64,000 bases of DNA, from positions 1 through 64,000 of the forward strand of contig CAYHFW010000010.1 of assembly GCA_964355975.1 (NCBI GenBank). The letters run 5' to 3'. Positions 1 to 7,503 of this stretch are shown in pieces. Position 1 is the stretch's first letter; every line of letters begins with the position of its first letter. The notes beneath the pieces were generated by a model. The model saw only the letters and a list, made by a program, of their open reading frames with translations, was not told the origin of the DNA and ran no database searches. The position numbers were made by a program, and so were the translations under genes. Source of the stretch: F1-60-MAGs104 sp964355975. Lineage in GTDB: Bacteria > Planctomycetota > Phycisphaerae > Phycisphaerales > SM1A02.

Positions 1-44
1 GCTGCCGATGATACTGCTCAGCGGGAAAGTAGGTCATCGCCGAC
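1..44 (+). rRNA. rrf: 5S ribosomal RNA, 3' end only
   Basis: The first ~44 bases match the conserved 3' part of bacterial 5S rRNA: a GCCGATGATACTGC segment, then GGGAAAGTAGGTC and CGCCG. The 5' part lies outside the window. A strong terminator follows within a few bases, as expected for the end of an rRNA operon. The exact 3' end is approximate because the pairing 5' strand of helix I is not visible. Confidence 0.85.
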
Positions 45-50
45 TTCATG

Positions 51-86
51 AGCCCTGGCCGGGAAACCGGTCAGGGCTCTTTTTAT
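51..86 (+). terminator. Rho-independent terminator of the rRNA operon
   Basis: A 12-bp stem (AGCCCTGGCCGG with CCGGTCAGGGCT, one G-T pair) encloses a GAAA tetraloop and is followed by CTTTTTATTT. It lies directly after the 5S rRNA end and before the RRM gene, so the RRM gene probably has its own promoter. Confidence 0.9.
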
Positions 87-134
87 TTCATCTCTGAGAT
101 TCATATTGTTTGTTTCTTCGGAGGTGTGGTTAGT

Positions 135-269
135 ATGTTCGCGTGGTTGAGAATTGGGCGGTCGCCCGAGCTCAATTTGCATCGCTGTCGTTGGTTCCAT
201 TCAAACCGGGGGAGTTTGAAGTGGCAAAAATGTTCAAGGTCTACATTGGCAATCTCGAAAATGGCGTGA
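135..269 (+). CDS. possible leader ORF overlapping the start of the RRM gene
   Basis: This 44-codon ATG frame is preceded by a strong GGAGG (120-124) 10 bases before the ATG. It ends at 269, inside the RRM gene that starts at 221 in another frame. The peptide resembles no family I know. The good ribosome-binding site and the overlap make a regulatory leader peptide possible. It could equally be chance sequence in the 5' UTR of the RRM mRNA. Confidence 0.25.
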   Translation: MFAWLRIGRSPELNLHRCRWFHSNRGSLKWQKCSRSTLAISKMA

Positions 270-961
270 CGCTAGAGCAACTCAAAGTATTGCTCGCACC
301 TTTCACAGATCTCGAAGACTTGGTGCTCGTCACCGATCCAGAAACTGGGCAGAGTCGATGCTTTGCCATCGCGATGTTTCGCGACGCGATGCGCGGTCAA
401 CTTGTCATTGAGACGCTCAATGGAAAAATGTTGGTTGGGCGTCCGCTCGTGCTGAATGAAGCAGCGAAGAAGCGCAAGGGATTGCCTCCAAAGAAAGAGA
501 TGAAACGTCCGGGGCAAGGGCGCCCGAATCAGAACTTTGGTGGTAGTCGCGGCGGCAGCATGGGTGGCATGGGTGGCATGGGAGGCGCTGATGCGGGCCC
601 GCGTGGCCCAGCGCGCGTTCCATCTGGTCGTCCGTCGAGTCGTCCATTTGGTCGCGGCAACGCGAGGCGCGACTTTGGGTCGCAGAGTGGATCGAGTGGT
701 GGAAATGCGGGTGGGTTTTCTCGACCACAGAATCCTGGGGAACCTCGGACCTTTAGCCGTCCTGGTGGCTCCGCTGGATTCTCAAGACCAGGAACCCCTG
801 AGCGGTCAGGTTCACCAGATGCACCGCGCCCTCTGAGCCCACAGCCACCTCCTGCGGCACCGCGCCCAGTGGCGCCACAGCCGATCCGTCCAGCAACACC
901 AAGGCCTCCAGCGGTCCGTCGATCGGACGCTCCAGATGAGGAATCGCCCAAGGGCACATGA
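221..961 (+). CDS. RRM-domain RNA-binding protein with low-complexity tail
   Basis: This 246-aa protein has one N-terminal RNA recognition motif, about residues 4-85. It shows an RNP2-like KVYIGNL segment and an RNP1-like RCFAIAMF segment. The rest (about 100-246) is a Gly/Arg/Ser then Pro-rich disordered tail with GGM repeats and RGG-like pieces. GTG 221 is chosen because GGGGGAG lies 7 bases upstream and the RRM begins at once. An upstream GTG at 143 would add about 26 residues and has no ribosome-binding site. Similar single-RRM proteins in cyanobacteria and planctomycetes are often cold- or stress-regulated RNA chaperones. That role is inferred here. Confidence 0.85.
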   Translation: MAKMFKVYIGNLENGVTLEQLKVLLAPFTDLEDLVLVTDPETGQSRCFAIAMFRDAMRGQLVIETLNGKMLVGRPLVLNEAAKKRKGLPPKKEMKRPGQGRPNQNFGGSRGGSMGGMGGMGGADAGPRGPARVPSGRPSSRPFGRGNARRDFGSQSGSSGGNAGGFSRPQNPGEPRTFSRPGGSAGFSRPGTPERSGSPDAPRPLSPQPPPAAPRPVAPQPIRPATPRPPAVRRSDAPDEESPKGT

Positions 962-977
962 TGGTTGTCCGGTGACG

Positions 978-1514
978 ATGAAGAGTGGGGTGGCATCGAT
1001 TGACGATCCTTTCGCAGTGCTTGGGCTGGCGCGGTCGTTTTCAATTGATACTGCGCGCCTCGCGACGGCGCAGGTTCGGGCGCTCGCGAAAAGTCATCCC
1101 GATCGGCAGGCGCAGGGTGTTGAGCGAGAGACTGCCATTGCGCAGAGTGCGCGCATCAATGGTGCGGCGGCGATCATTCTGAATCCCATTACCCGTGCCG
1201 AGGCAATCATCGCGCTTGAGGATGCCGGCGGCGCTTCGGTTGCATTGAGTGCAGCGCAACTCATGGAGTTGCTCGAACAGCGCGAAGCGATTGAACAGAT
1301 CGATGAACAGACGCATCGACGCCGTGCTGAATTGCGCGCGTGGATCGAGGCCGAGTGTTGCACAGCCTTCAATTCACTTGAAGAGATGGAAAAGTCTCAG
1401 AACATTGATTGGAAGAAGGCGCGGTTAGCCATCGCATATGTCCGGGCACTTCGTCGCTTGTCCGCGGAGATCGAACGATTGGTTGAGGCGTCGCGCTTGA
1501 GAGGGGCACGATGA
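978..1514 (+). CDS. hscB: Fe-S cluster assembly co-chaperone HscB
   Basis: A 178-aa J-domain co-chaperone that delivers the IscU scaffold to an HscA/DnaK-type Hsp70 during Fe-S cluster transfer. The J domain lies at about 10-75, with the Hsp70-contacting HPD at 40-42. The C-terminal helical IscU-binding domain has the family pattern QLMELLEQREAIEQI (E. coli: FLMEQLELREELDEI). Length matches the family (about 170). Start ATG 978 is 17 bases after the RRM stop; a GTG at 972 is possible. No other isc gene is adjacent. The gene overlaps the next by ATGA. Confidence 0.88.
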   Translation: MKSGVASIDDPFAVLGLARSFSIDTARLATAQVRALAKSHPDRQAQGVERETAIAQSARINGAAAIILNPITRAEAIIALEDAGGASVALSAAQLMELLEQREAIEQIDEQTHRRRAELRAWIEAECCTAFNSLEEMEKSQNIDWKKARLAIAYVRALRRLSAEIERLVEASRLRGAR

Positions 1515-2788
1515 GCCTGACTTCGACTGTGATGTGGGCGATCTTGCCACTGTGCGTTTGCATGAGCGCAACGTTTTCTGGTTCGGAGACCGTGCTGTTT
1601 GGATTGAGCGTCGACGAGCGATGGCGAATCCAACGAGATCGCCCAGGGATTGGGAAGATCGTTGAGCGGTTGCTTGCGCAGCCGCGCGGGTTGCTTCTCA
1701 CGATCTTGCTCGCAAATACTGCAGTCAATACAGCATTCTTTGCGGTGGCGACTGTTGTGCTCGATGGGACCACGCTTTCGCTGACTGCGCAGATTGCGAT
1801 TGGAATGGCTGAAGTCGGTGGATTGATCATGCTGGGAGAAGTGTTTCCAAAGATCATCGGAAACTCGATGCGTGTGCGACTGGTGCCCGTGATCGCCTTT
1901 CCGATTGTTGGGCTGGTGTGGCTGTTGACGCCTGTGCGCATCCTCATCGAGAAACTTATCTTTGTTCCAATTCACCGACTCGCTGCGCCATCCATGACGA
2001 CGGCGGGTCCGACGGCGAAAGAGTTGAGAGAGTTCGTCGCCGCCGCACGCGTGCAAGGGGACATTTCGGCAGAAGAAGAGGCGTTGCTGGGTCGGCTCTT
2101 GCTGATGCGGCGCGGGCGAGTGCGGGATGTGATGACACATCGCACCGAAATGGTTCATGCCAATCGACGAGCGTCGCGAAGTGCAATCATCGCGCTCGCC
2201 CTGAAGCATCGCCTGAAGAGACTCCCCATCATTGATGGCACACAAGATCGAATCGTTGGAATTCTTGATGTTCGCACGTACTTACTCGATGCGCGCGGGG
2301 TCAACATCACGATCGACGAGCACCTGAAACCTGCTGTGTTCGTTCCAGAAATCGCATCGCTTGAACAGTTGCTCGAACTCTTTCGTGTGCAACGTTGCAG
2401 CCTGGCGATCGTGGTCGACGAGTTTGGTGGAACCGCTGGAATCGTGGCGCTCGAGGATGCGATCGAAGAGATCGTTGGCGAGATCGCTGCAGTCGACGAA
2501 GTTGTGCCTCTCGCACCCGAGATGATCGACGCAGAGTCATCACGCGTCGACGCGAGAATGTCTGCTTCCGCCTTCTGCGCGCACTACGGTCTGCCGTTGA
2601 CGATCTCTCGTGCTTCGACCGTTGGAGGCATTGCCCTCGAAGAACTCGAGTCGATCCCGCAAGTGGGGCAAGTCTTTCAGTTCAGTGGGCTCGAACTTCG
2701 GGTCGAGCGAGTCGAGAGTGGGAACGCTCGCTCATTCATCGTGCGTCGATCAACTCGTGACCACGCAGAACAGAGGGGAACCTCATGA
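1511..2788 (+). CDS. CNNM/CBS/CorC-type transporter-associated membrane protein (hemolysin family)
   Basis: A 425-aa inner-membrane protein of the HlyC/CorC (CNNM) family, linked to divalent cation, especially magnesium, homeostasis. The DUF21/CNNM membrane domain is about 1-185. A CBS pair is about 205-325 (RDVMTHRTEM and LAIVVDEFGGTAGI motifs). A C-terminal CorC_HlyC domain is about 335-420. The start ATG 1511 overlaps the hscB stop as ATGA and has GAGGGG just upstream. It overlaps the following paralogue by four bases, so the two are probably co-translated and may act together. Confidence 0.85.
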   Translation: MSLTSTVMWAILPLCVCMSATFSGSETVLFGLSVDERWRIQRDRPGIGKIVERLLAQPRGLLLTILLANTAVNTAFFAVATVVLDGTTLSLTAQIAIGMAEVGGLIMLGEVFPKIIGNSMRVRLVPVIAFPIVGLVWLLTPVRILIEKLIFVPIHRLAAPSMTTAGPTAKELREFVAAARVQGDISAEEEALLGRLLLMRRGRVRDVMTHRTEMVHANRRASRSAIIALALKHRLKRLPIIDGTQDRIVGILDVRTYLLDARGVNITIDEHLKPAVFVPEIASLEQLLELFRVQRCSLAIVVDEFGGTAGIVALEDAIEEIVGEIAAVDEVVPLAPEMIDAESSRVDARMSASAFCAHYGLPLTISRASTVGGIALEELESIPQVGQVFQFSGLELRVERVESGNARSFIVRRSTRDHAEQRGTS

Positions 2789-3762
2789 TCGTCGCGGTCG
2801 TGCTCGGGGTGGTATCGCTTGCGATCTGCGGCCTTTTGGCTGGGATGGAAACTGGCGTCTACACACTGAATCGTGTGCGATTGGCCGCACGCGTTGCACA
2901 GCAGCAGCGATCAGCAAAACGCCTTCGATTGGAACTGCAACATCCAAATCGGTTGCTTGCGACGGTGTTGGTTGGAATCAGTTTGGCGCACGCAGGTTTG
3001 AGCGCAGCGACGACGCATCTTGTCGAGACAATGACCCACGATCCGGTCGAGGTCGCGCTCGCCAATTCGATCATCGTCCTGCCGCTCGTGTTTCTTTTCG
3101 GAGACGCGATCCCAAAGGAACTCTTTCGAGTCTTCACGAACACTTGGACGTACGGATGTTCGTCGATCCTGTGGGCGTTGCGGGTGCTCTTGACTTGGAC
3201 AGGGATCGTGCCGTTGATTCGTGTACTCGGCGACTTTCTCGCGCACCTCTTGGGATGCCGAAGTGATCAGGGCGGGCCGACACGGCAGCGCATTCTGCAA
3301 TCTCTGCGCGACGGAATCGAGAGTGACCACATTCAGAATGTGCACCTCGAAATGGCTGATCGCCTCTTCGGGCTCGCGGATAGGACCGTGCACGAGTGTG
3401 CGATTCCGTGGAGTCGCGTCGTCAGCGTCTCTGAGCAAATGTCCGCTTCAACGCATGCAAGTCTCTTTCGAGAGTCGCACTTCAGTTACCTACCGGTGGT
3501 CGCGCAAGCGGGCGGGACGCAGGTGGTCGGTGTGCTCTCGTCGCTCGAAGCAATCCTGAAGCCGACCACGCCAGCGCTGAGTCTCGCACAGGAACCGCTC
3601 GTGTTTGATTCAAAGACGCTTGTGATGGAAGCTGCTCGGCGAATGCGCGCGGCGCGCCGCCCACTGGCGATCGTCTGTCATGCAGGATCGACTGTGCCGG
3701 TGGGGATCATCACCCTGAAAGACCTCGTTGAGCCGATTCTGGGCGCTACGCCGAGTTGGTGA
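2785..3762 (+). CDS. second CNNM/CBS membrane protein, lacking the CorC_HlyC domain
   Basis: A 325-aa paralogue of the preceding gene. It has the CNNM membrane domain (about 1-165, including LFGDAIPKELFR, the conserved GE/D-xxPK motif), then a divergent CBS pair (about 190-320). It ends there, without the CorC_HlyC module of the upstream protein. ATG 2785 overlaps the upstream stop (ATGA) and has GAGGGGAA a few bases before. Tandem pairs of a full-length and a short CNNM protein suggest a heteromeric complex; this is inferred. Confidence 0.8.
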   Translation: MIVAVVLGVVSLAICGLLAGMETGVYTLNRVRLAARVAQQQRSAKRLRLELQHPNRLLATVLVGISLAHAGLSAATTHLVETMTHDPVEVALANSIIVLPLVFLFGDAIPKELFRVFTNTWTYGCSSILWALRVLLTWTGIVPLIRVLGDFLAHLLGCRSDQGGPTRQRILQSLRDGIESDHIQNVHLEMADRLFGLADRTVHECAIPWSRVVSVSEQMSASTHASLFRESHFSYLPVVAQAGGTQVVGVLSSLEAILKPTTPALSLAQEPLVFDSKTLVMEAARRMRAARRPLAIVCHAGSTVPVGIITLKDLVEPILGATPSW

Positions 3763-3926
3763 CGAAGAATCTTTCGGGGTTCATTTGCACAGGGGGGCGG
3801 GGAATGCGATCTTGTGGTTGTCAGCGAATCGAAGAGGCGCCCCGTCGGGCAAGACGCGTGTGCGCCAAGTGCCAACATCCGAAGCAAAGTCGCTGAGGCG
3901 ACGGGGAGCCGAAGGAACATCTTCCC

Positions 3927-4055
3927 ATGCGCAAGTTGATCTCCCTCATTGCCAGCCTGAATCGAAACGGTGCGACGATCCCCACGATCGCCGCAAGCAG
4001 TTTCGATTGCGCTCGCTCGACGGAGCGACTTGCGCACGTGGAATTCATGAGTTGA
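3927..4055 (+). CDS. possible small ORF, 42 aa, unknown
   Basis: An ATG frame with AAGGA (3912-3916) 10 bases upstream and a basic-hydrophobic start (MRKLISLIASL). No family recognised. It lies in an otherwise empty gap, so only the ribosome-binding site and spacing favour it. It may be chance. Confidence 0.18.
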   Translation: MRKLISLIASLNRNGATIPTIAASSFDCARSTERLAHVEFMS

Positions 4056-4093
4056 TGAGCGATGGGAATCGCGGGATGGATGGGAAGGAAAAG

Positions 4094-4152
4094 TTGGAGG
4101 GTAGGAAAAGTCTTGGAGGGTAGGAAAGGGTTTTGAGGGCAGGAAAAGGAAA
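4094..4152 (+). repeat. three imperfect 19-20 bp G/A-rich tandem repeats
   Basis: Units are 4094-4112, 4113-4132 and 4133-4152, each a variant of TTGGAGGGTAGGAAAAG. The first two share their first 15 bases exactly. They lie in the gap upstream of the terminator at 4190. Function unknown; the purine-rich strand could be a protein-binding array or a slippage product. Confidence 0.75.
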
Positions 4153-4189
4153 TCGGCGCGCATGCGCCAAGTGGATTGGGGATCTTGGC

Positions 4190-4224
4190 ACAAGCCTGGT
4201 GAAAACCAGGCTTGTCGCTTTTTT
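4190..4224 (+). terminator. Rho-independent terminator
   Basis: A perfect 11-bp stem (ACAAGCCTGGT with ACCAGGCTTGT) and GAAA loop, followed by CGCTTTTTT. It ends transcripts from the CNNM operon or from whatever is transcribed in the gap, just before the tRNA-Ile promoter. Confidence 0.92.
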
Positions 4225-4229
4225 GTGCG

Positions 4230-4260
4230 TTGACTCAGGAAAAGTTGGAATGGCTATACT
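4230..4260 (+). promoter_or_regulatory. putative promoter of tRNA-Ile
   Basis: TTGACT at 4230-4235 and TATACT at 4255-4260 with a 19-base spacer, 10 bases before the tRNA 5' end. The -10 is good; the spacer is longer than the ideal 17, so the -35 is less certain. Confidence 0.55.
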
Positions 4261-4270
4261 CGAACATCCT

Positions 4271-4344
4271 GCGCCAGTAGCTCAGCTGGCTAGAGCACAC
4301 CCCTGATAAGGGTGAGGTCGATGGTTCGAGTCCATTCTGGCGCA
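4271..4344 (+). tRNA. tRNA-Ile(GAU)
   Basis: 74 nt with a perfect acceptor stem (GCGCCAG with CTGGCGC), a D arm from TAGCTCAG, anticodon GAT at 4305-4307 and T arm GG-TTCGAGT-CC. Discriminator A; CCA is not encoded. It stands alone rather than in an rRNA spacer. Confidence 0.95.
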
Positions 4345-4346
4345 TT

Positions 4347-4388
4347 CACAGTGGCGGATCCTCTCTTGGATTCGCCGCTGTGCGTTTT
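4347..4388 (+). terminator. hairpin terminator after tRNA-Ile
   Basis: CACAG-GGCG-ATCC pairs imperfectly with GGAT-CGCC-CTGTG (4347-4382), followed by CGTTTT. The short T-run makes it weaker than the other terminators here, but its position right after the tRNA fits. Confidence 0.6.
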
Positions 4389-4504
4389 GGCGCAGGTCGG
4401 CTCTGCCCACACCCATCACCGATCGAATGGCGTCAATCGCGCCGCAATCGTCTCGCTATGATCCTTGCCCTTCCATTTCACACTTCAACGGAGTTACATC
4501 ACAC

Positions 4505-5473
4505 ATGCGTCGCGCAAAGATCTCAATCATCGGAGCTGGAAACGTCGGTTCAACATGTGCGCACTGGGCTGCAGCGAAGGAGCTTGGCGACATCGTGTTG
4601 CTCGACATTCCTGAGCGCGTGGGAGTCGCCAAAGGAAAGGCGCTCGACTTAGCGTGTTGTGGTCCGATTGAGGAGTTCGATTCGAAGGTGATCGGAACAT
4701 CGGACTACGCGGATACGGCAGGGAGCGACGTTGTCGTCGTGACCGCAGGCATTCCGCGCAAGCCAGGGATGAGCCGTGATGACTTGATCGCGACGAATGT
4801 CAAGATCGTCAAGGATGTTGCTGAGAAGGTTGCGCAATATTCGCCCAACGCGGTCATGATCGTTGTGAGCAACCCGCTCGATGCGATGGTCTACACCGCG
4901 TGGAAGGCATCGAAGTTTCCAACCAACAGAATTCTCGGCCAAGCAGGATGTTTGGATGTGGCCCGCTTTCGCACATTCCTCGCGCTCGAGATCGGTTGCT
5001 CGGTCGAGGACATTCAGGCGCTGTTGCTCGGCGGACACGGCGACGACATGGTGCCGCTCGCGCGATTTACGAGTGTGCACGGAATTCCGGTCGACATGCT
5101 CTTGTCGGCAGAGAAGATCGACGCGTGCACGCAGCGCGCGAAAGTTGGCGGTGGCGAAATCGTTCAATTGATGGGCACCAGCGCATACTTCGCTCCAGCA
5201 TCAGGAACCATTCAGATGGTCGAGGCGATCGTGAAGGACAAGAAGCGAATCCTGCCGTGCGCTGCGTATTGCGAAGATGAGTTTGGCGTCGCGCCAGGTC
5301 GCAAGGGCGCTGGATACTTCATCGGAGTGCCATGCATTCTGGGCGCAAAGGGAATGGAACGCGTGGTCGACCTCAAGTTCAATCCTGCAGAGAAGGCGCT
5401 CTTCGATGAATCTGTGCAACACGTGAAGGACCTCGTTGCAGTCGTACAGAAGACCTTCCCAGAACTCGCCTGA
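4505..5473 (+). CDS. mdh: malate dehydrogenase (NAD), LDH-like type
   Basis: A 322-aa enzyme interconverting malate and oxaloacetate in the TCA cycle. The NAD-binding GAGNVG is at 10-15. The substrate loop AGIPRKPGMSR carries the malate-specific arginines (81-91). Catalytic Asp151 lies in GCLDVARFR, and His178 lies in GGHGDDMVPL. Length is typical of the LDH-like group (about 310-320). ATG 4505 is chosen because the Rossmann strand starts immediately and CGGAG lies about 11 bases upstream; an upstream in-frame ATG near 4427 would add an unrelated extension. The gene appears monocistronic after tRNA-Ile. Confidence 0.96.
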   Translation: MRRAKISIIGAGNVGSTCAHWAAAKELGDIVLLDIPERVGVAKGKALDLACCGPIEEFDSKVIGTSDYADTAGSDVVVVTAGIPRKPGMSRDDLIATNVKIVKDVAEKVAQYSPNAVMIVVSNPLDAMVYTAWKASKFPTNRILGQAGCLDVARFRTFLALEIGCSVEDIQALLLGGHGDDMVPLARFTSVHGIPVDMLLSAEKIDACTQRAKVGGGEIVQLMGTSAYFAPASGTIQMVEAIVKDKKRILPCAAYCEDEFGVAPGRKGAGYFIGVPCILGAKGMERVVDLKFNPAEKALFDESVQHVKDLVAVVQKTFPELA

Positions 5474-5514
5474 CCGATCGCGACCACGCAACCCACCACT
5501 TCGAGGACAACAGC

Positions 5515-5925
5515 ATGAACACTCCATCTCATTCGATTCGATTCAGCGCGGGCGGTCCATGGAGCCTCGGTGCGGGTGGCGCTGGTGGAGCGAAGCCAAC
5601 GGGCTCGCCTGCGCAGGGAGCCCAAGCCACTGGGGCGGGGGCGCAGCAATCTGCGCAGGTTCAACTCACGCGCCACGAGAAACGTTCATTTGTTGCACAG
5701 ACTGTGCACTTGGCTGGCAATGCCTTCGTCGACTGCACATTCGATTCGTGCACGTTGATCTTGTCGAACGCTCCGTTCGTGTTTCATGGGCAATGCCGCG
5801 TGCAACGGTGCAATTGGCGCATCGAGTACGACCTGCTTTGGGGGGCGCCAGCGATGCGCGCTCAGTTGCGGCAAATCCTTGATTCGATGGACTCGGTCGT
5901 CGAGCCGCCGCCTGCAACGGCGTGA
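5515..5925 (+). CDS. hypothetical protein, Gly/Ala-rich N-terminus
   Basis: I do not recognise this 136-aa protein. The first ~50 residues are Gly/Ala/Gln-rich and probably disordered. Residues ~60-105 hold short alternating beta-like repeats with cysteines (AFVDCTFDSCTLILSN), reminiscent of one or two pentapeptide or beta-helix turns. The end is a short helix. No signal peptide or membrane segment. It follows mdh by 41 bases and may share its transcript. Confidence 0.6.
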   Translation: MNTPSHSIRFSAGGPWSLGAGGAGGAKPTGSPAQGAQATGAGAQQSAQVQLTRHEKRSFVAQTVHLAGNAFVDCTFDSCTLILSNAPFVFHGQCRVQRCNWRIEYDLLWGAPAMRAQLRQILDSMDSVVEPPPATA

Positions 5926-5970
5926 GCGAGAATCCTCACCTCGGCGACGGCAATCTGCCGATTTCAAGGG

Positions 5971-6462
5971 GTGCGAGTTTCACTGCCGTTTTTCAATCCC
6001 GATCCTGGGTGGCTCTTTCTGACTGCTGGAATTGCCCTCATCGTCTGTGCTGCGGTGATTCCAGAAGCGCAAAAAGTGCATCACATGCGCTCGCAACTGC
6101 AGACAATCCGATTCGCTGAGCAGCACAATTTCGCTCGTATGCAAGCCTGTTCGCGCTTTCTCGATGACCTCAAGGCGGGTGATCAGGGATTGGTTCGTCG
6201 CCTCGCAGCGAGTCAGCTCAATCTGATGCCGCGCGATGAGACGGCGCTGCTGATCGCGACATCGATTGACTCGACTCCAAGCGACTGGATTGAAGCGAGT
6301 GTCACGCCGCCCATCGACGAATCTGACCCATATCCTGACACGCTGCTCGCACGTTGGACGCTTGGTCCTCAGCGGTTGTGGGTCATCGCCGCGGGCGCAT
6401 TCTGCATCTTCTTGGGACTCATCTTTGGTCCGGCAGCGCGCGCGCAAGAAAAAAAGGCATAG
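5971..6462 (+). CDS. hypothetical membrane protein with two transmembrane segments
   Basis: A 163-aa protein of no family I recognise. One hydrophobic helix lies near the N-terminus (about 13-32, WLFLTAGIALIVCAAVI). A second lies near the C-terminus (about 137-152), followed by a short basic tail. The ~100 residues between include a probable helix with RSQLQTIRFAEQHN and an acidic Pro-rich stretch, and probably face the periplasm. The start is uncertain: GTG 5971 has AAGGG directly adjacent, closer than usual. It lies between the unknown gene at 5515 and dprA. Confidence 0.6.
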   Translation: MRVSLPFFNPDPGWLFLTAGIALIVCAAVIPEAQKVHHMRSQLQTIRFAEQHNFARMQACSRFLDDLKAGDQGLVRRLAASQLNLMPRDETALLIATSIDSTPSDWIEASVTPPIDESDPYPDTLLARWTLGPQRLWVIAAGAFCIFLGLIFGPAARAQEKKA

Positions 6463-6510
6463 TTTTCAGAGTCGATTGGCCGGGGAGTAGGTTGCAATTC
6501 GAGGTGCAAC

Positions 6511-7503
6511 ATGCCAACCGCTGCAATCAATCTGGACGACGGAACTCTGCGTGCGGCGCTTGCGCTCGACCGCGGCTTTCGCGCATGGCGCACTGCGGCG
6601 CGGCGCGCTGGAGGGCTCGCCGCGCTCGCGCACGAGGCTGAGGCGCACGGCGGCGGATCGAGACTCGCGGCGTTGCTCGAAGCGAGCGAACCTGGAAGCG
6701 GCGGGAGCGCAGCGGCACTGCGCGAACGGCTCGCGCGGTGCGATCCTGAAGGCGAACGGGTGTCGATGGAAGCGCTGGGGGTGGGGCTCGTGGTGGCTGG
6801 CGACATCGACTATCCGCCAATGTTGGCCGCATGCATCGATGCCCCGATCGCACTGTGGATTCGCGGAAATTTTCTTGCGAGCGATGCGTGGTCGGTCGCG
6901 GTTGTCGGCGCGAGGCGAGCGAGCGCATACGGAGTCGAACAGGCTGGAAGGTTCGCCGCTGCACTCGCCGCGAGCGAAGTCACAGTCGTCTCGGGGGCTG
7001 CCCGCGGAATCGATGCCGAGGCACACCGCGGAGCGCTGCGCGCAGAGGGTCGCACGATCGCAGTCATCGGCGGGGGGTTGCGCGATCCTTATCCGCCTGA
7101 GCACATCGAACTGCTCGATGAAATCGTCGCGTGTGGAGGGGCGGTTGTGACCGAGTGTCCAATGATGGCCGCGGCGACTCCCGACCGCTTTCCAAGTCGC
7201 AACCGGATCATCGCAGGGCTCACTCTTGGAACGCTCGTCGTCGAAGCGGCGGTTCGGTCGGGGGCAATTCTGACTGCGAATCTCGCGTGCGAGTGCAATC
7301 GACTCTGCATGGCGATTCCTGGACCCGTTCACTCTGGCCGTTCATCAGGATGCCACATGTTGATTCAATCGATGCAAGCAGCGCTCGTCGAGCAGCCCGC
7401 GGACGTGCTCAATCATCTCGTCAGCCACGCCACCACTGTTCAAGGGGCAGAATTGCTCGGGTCTGCGGGATTCGATCCGCCGCGCGCCGCGCGTGTCAGT
7501 TGA
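6511..7503 (+). CDS. dprA: DNA-processing protein DprA
   Basis: A 330-aa cytoplasmic protein that loads RecA onto incoming single-stranded DNA in natural transformation. The Rossmann-like DNA_processg_A domain runs about 100-300. It carries YPPML (101-105), VVGARRAS (131-138), SGAARGID (161-168) and FPSRNRIIAGL. The first ~90 residues are Ala/Arg-rich and poorly conserved, in place of a clear SAM-like domain. The protein ends shortly after the Rossmann fold and shows no evident C-terminal winged helix. GAGGTG precedes ATG 6511. The 3' end overlaps mlaE (opposite strand) by 8 bases. Confidence 0.9.
   Translation: MPTAAINLDDGTLRAALALDRGFRAWRTAARRAGGLAALAHEAEAHGGGSRLAALLEASEPGSGGSAAALRERLARCDPEGERVSMEALGVGLVVAGDIDYPPMLAACIDAPIALWIRGNFLASDAWSVAVVGARRASAYGVEQAGRFAAALAASEVTVVSGAARGIDAEAHRGALRAEGRTIAVIGGGLRDPYPPEHIELLDEIVACGGAVVTECPMMAAATPDRFPSRNRIIAGLTLGTLVVEAAVRSGAILTANLACECNRLCMAIPGPVHSGRSSGCHMLIQSMQAALVEQPADVLNHLVSHATTVQGAELLGSAGFDPPRAARVS

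Larger units (their letters stand above)
3763..4189. other. non-coding gap between the CNNM pair and tRNA-Ile
   Basis: About 430 bases without a convincing gene. It holds a perfect GTCGC-TGAG-GCGAC hairpin (3889-3902), a possible 42-codon ORF (3927-4055), three G/A-rich tandem repeats (4094-4152) and a GGCGC/GCGCC palindrome near 4155-4168. Longer overlapping frames on both strands have no recognisable domain and look like shadows. Confidence 0.6.

Noticed and set aside
529..1044. 171-aa minus-strand ORF opposite the RRM tail
   Set aside because: Low-complexity Arg/Gly/Pro composition that mirrors the GC-rich repeats of the RRM gene; no domain and no ribosome-binding site.
3678..4193. long minus-strand frame across the gap before tRNA-Ile
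   Set aside because: No domain, no start signal, and it crosses the tandem repeats and terminator; also antisense to the end of the CNNM gene.
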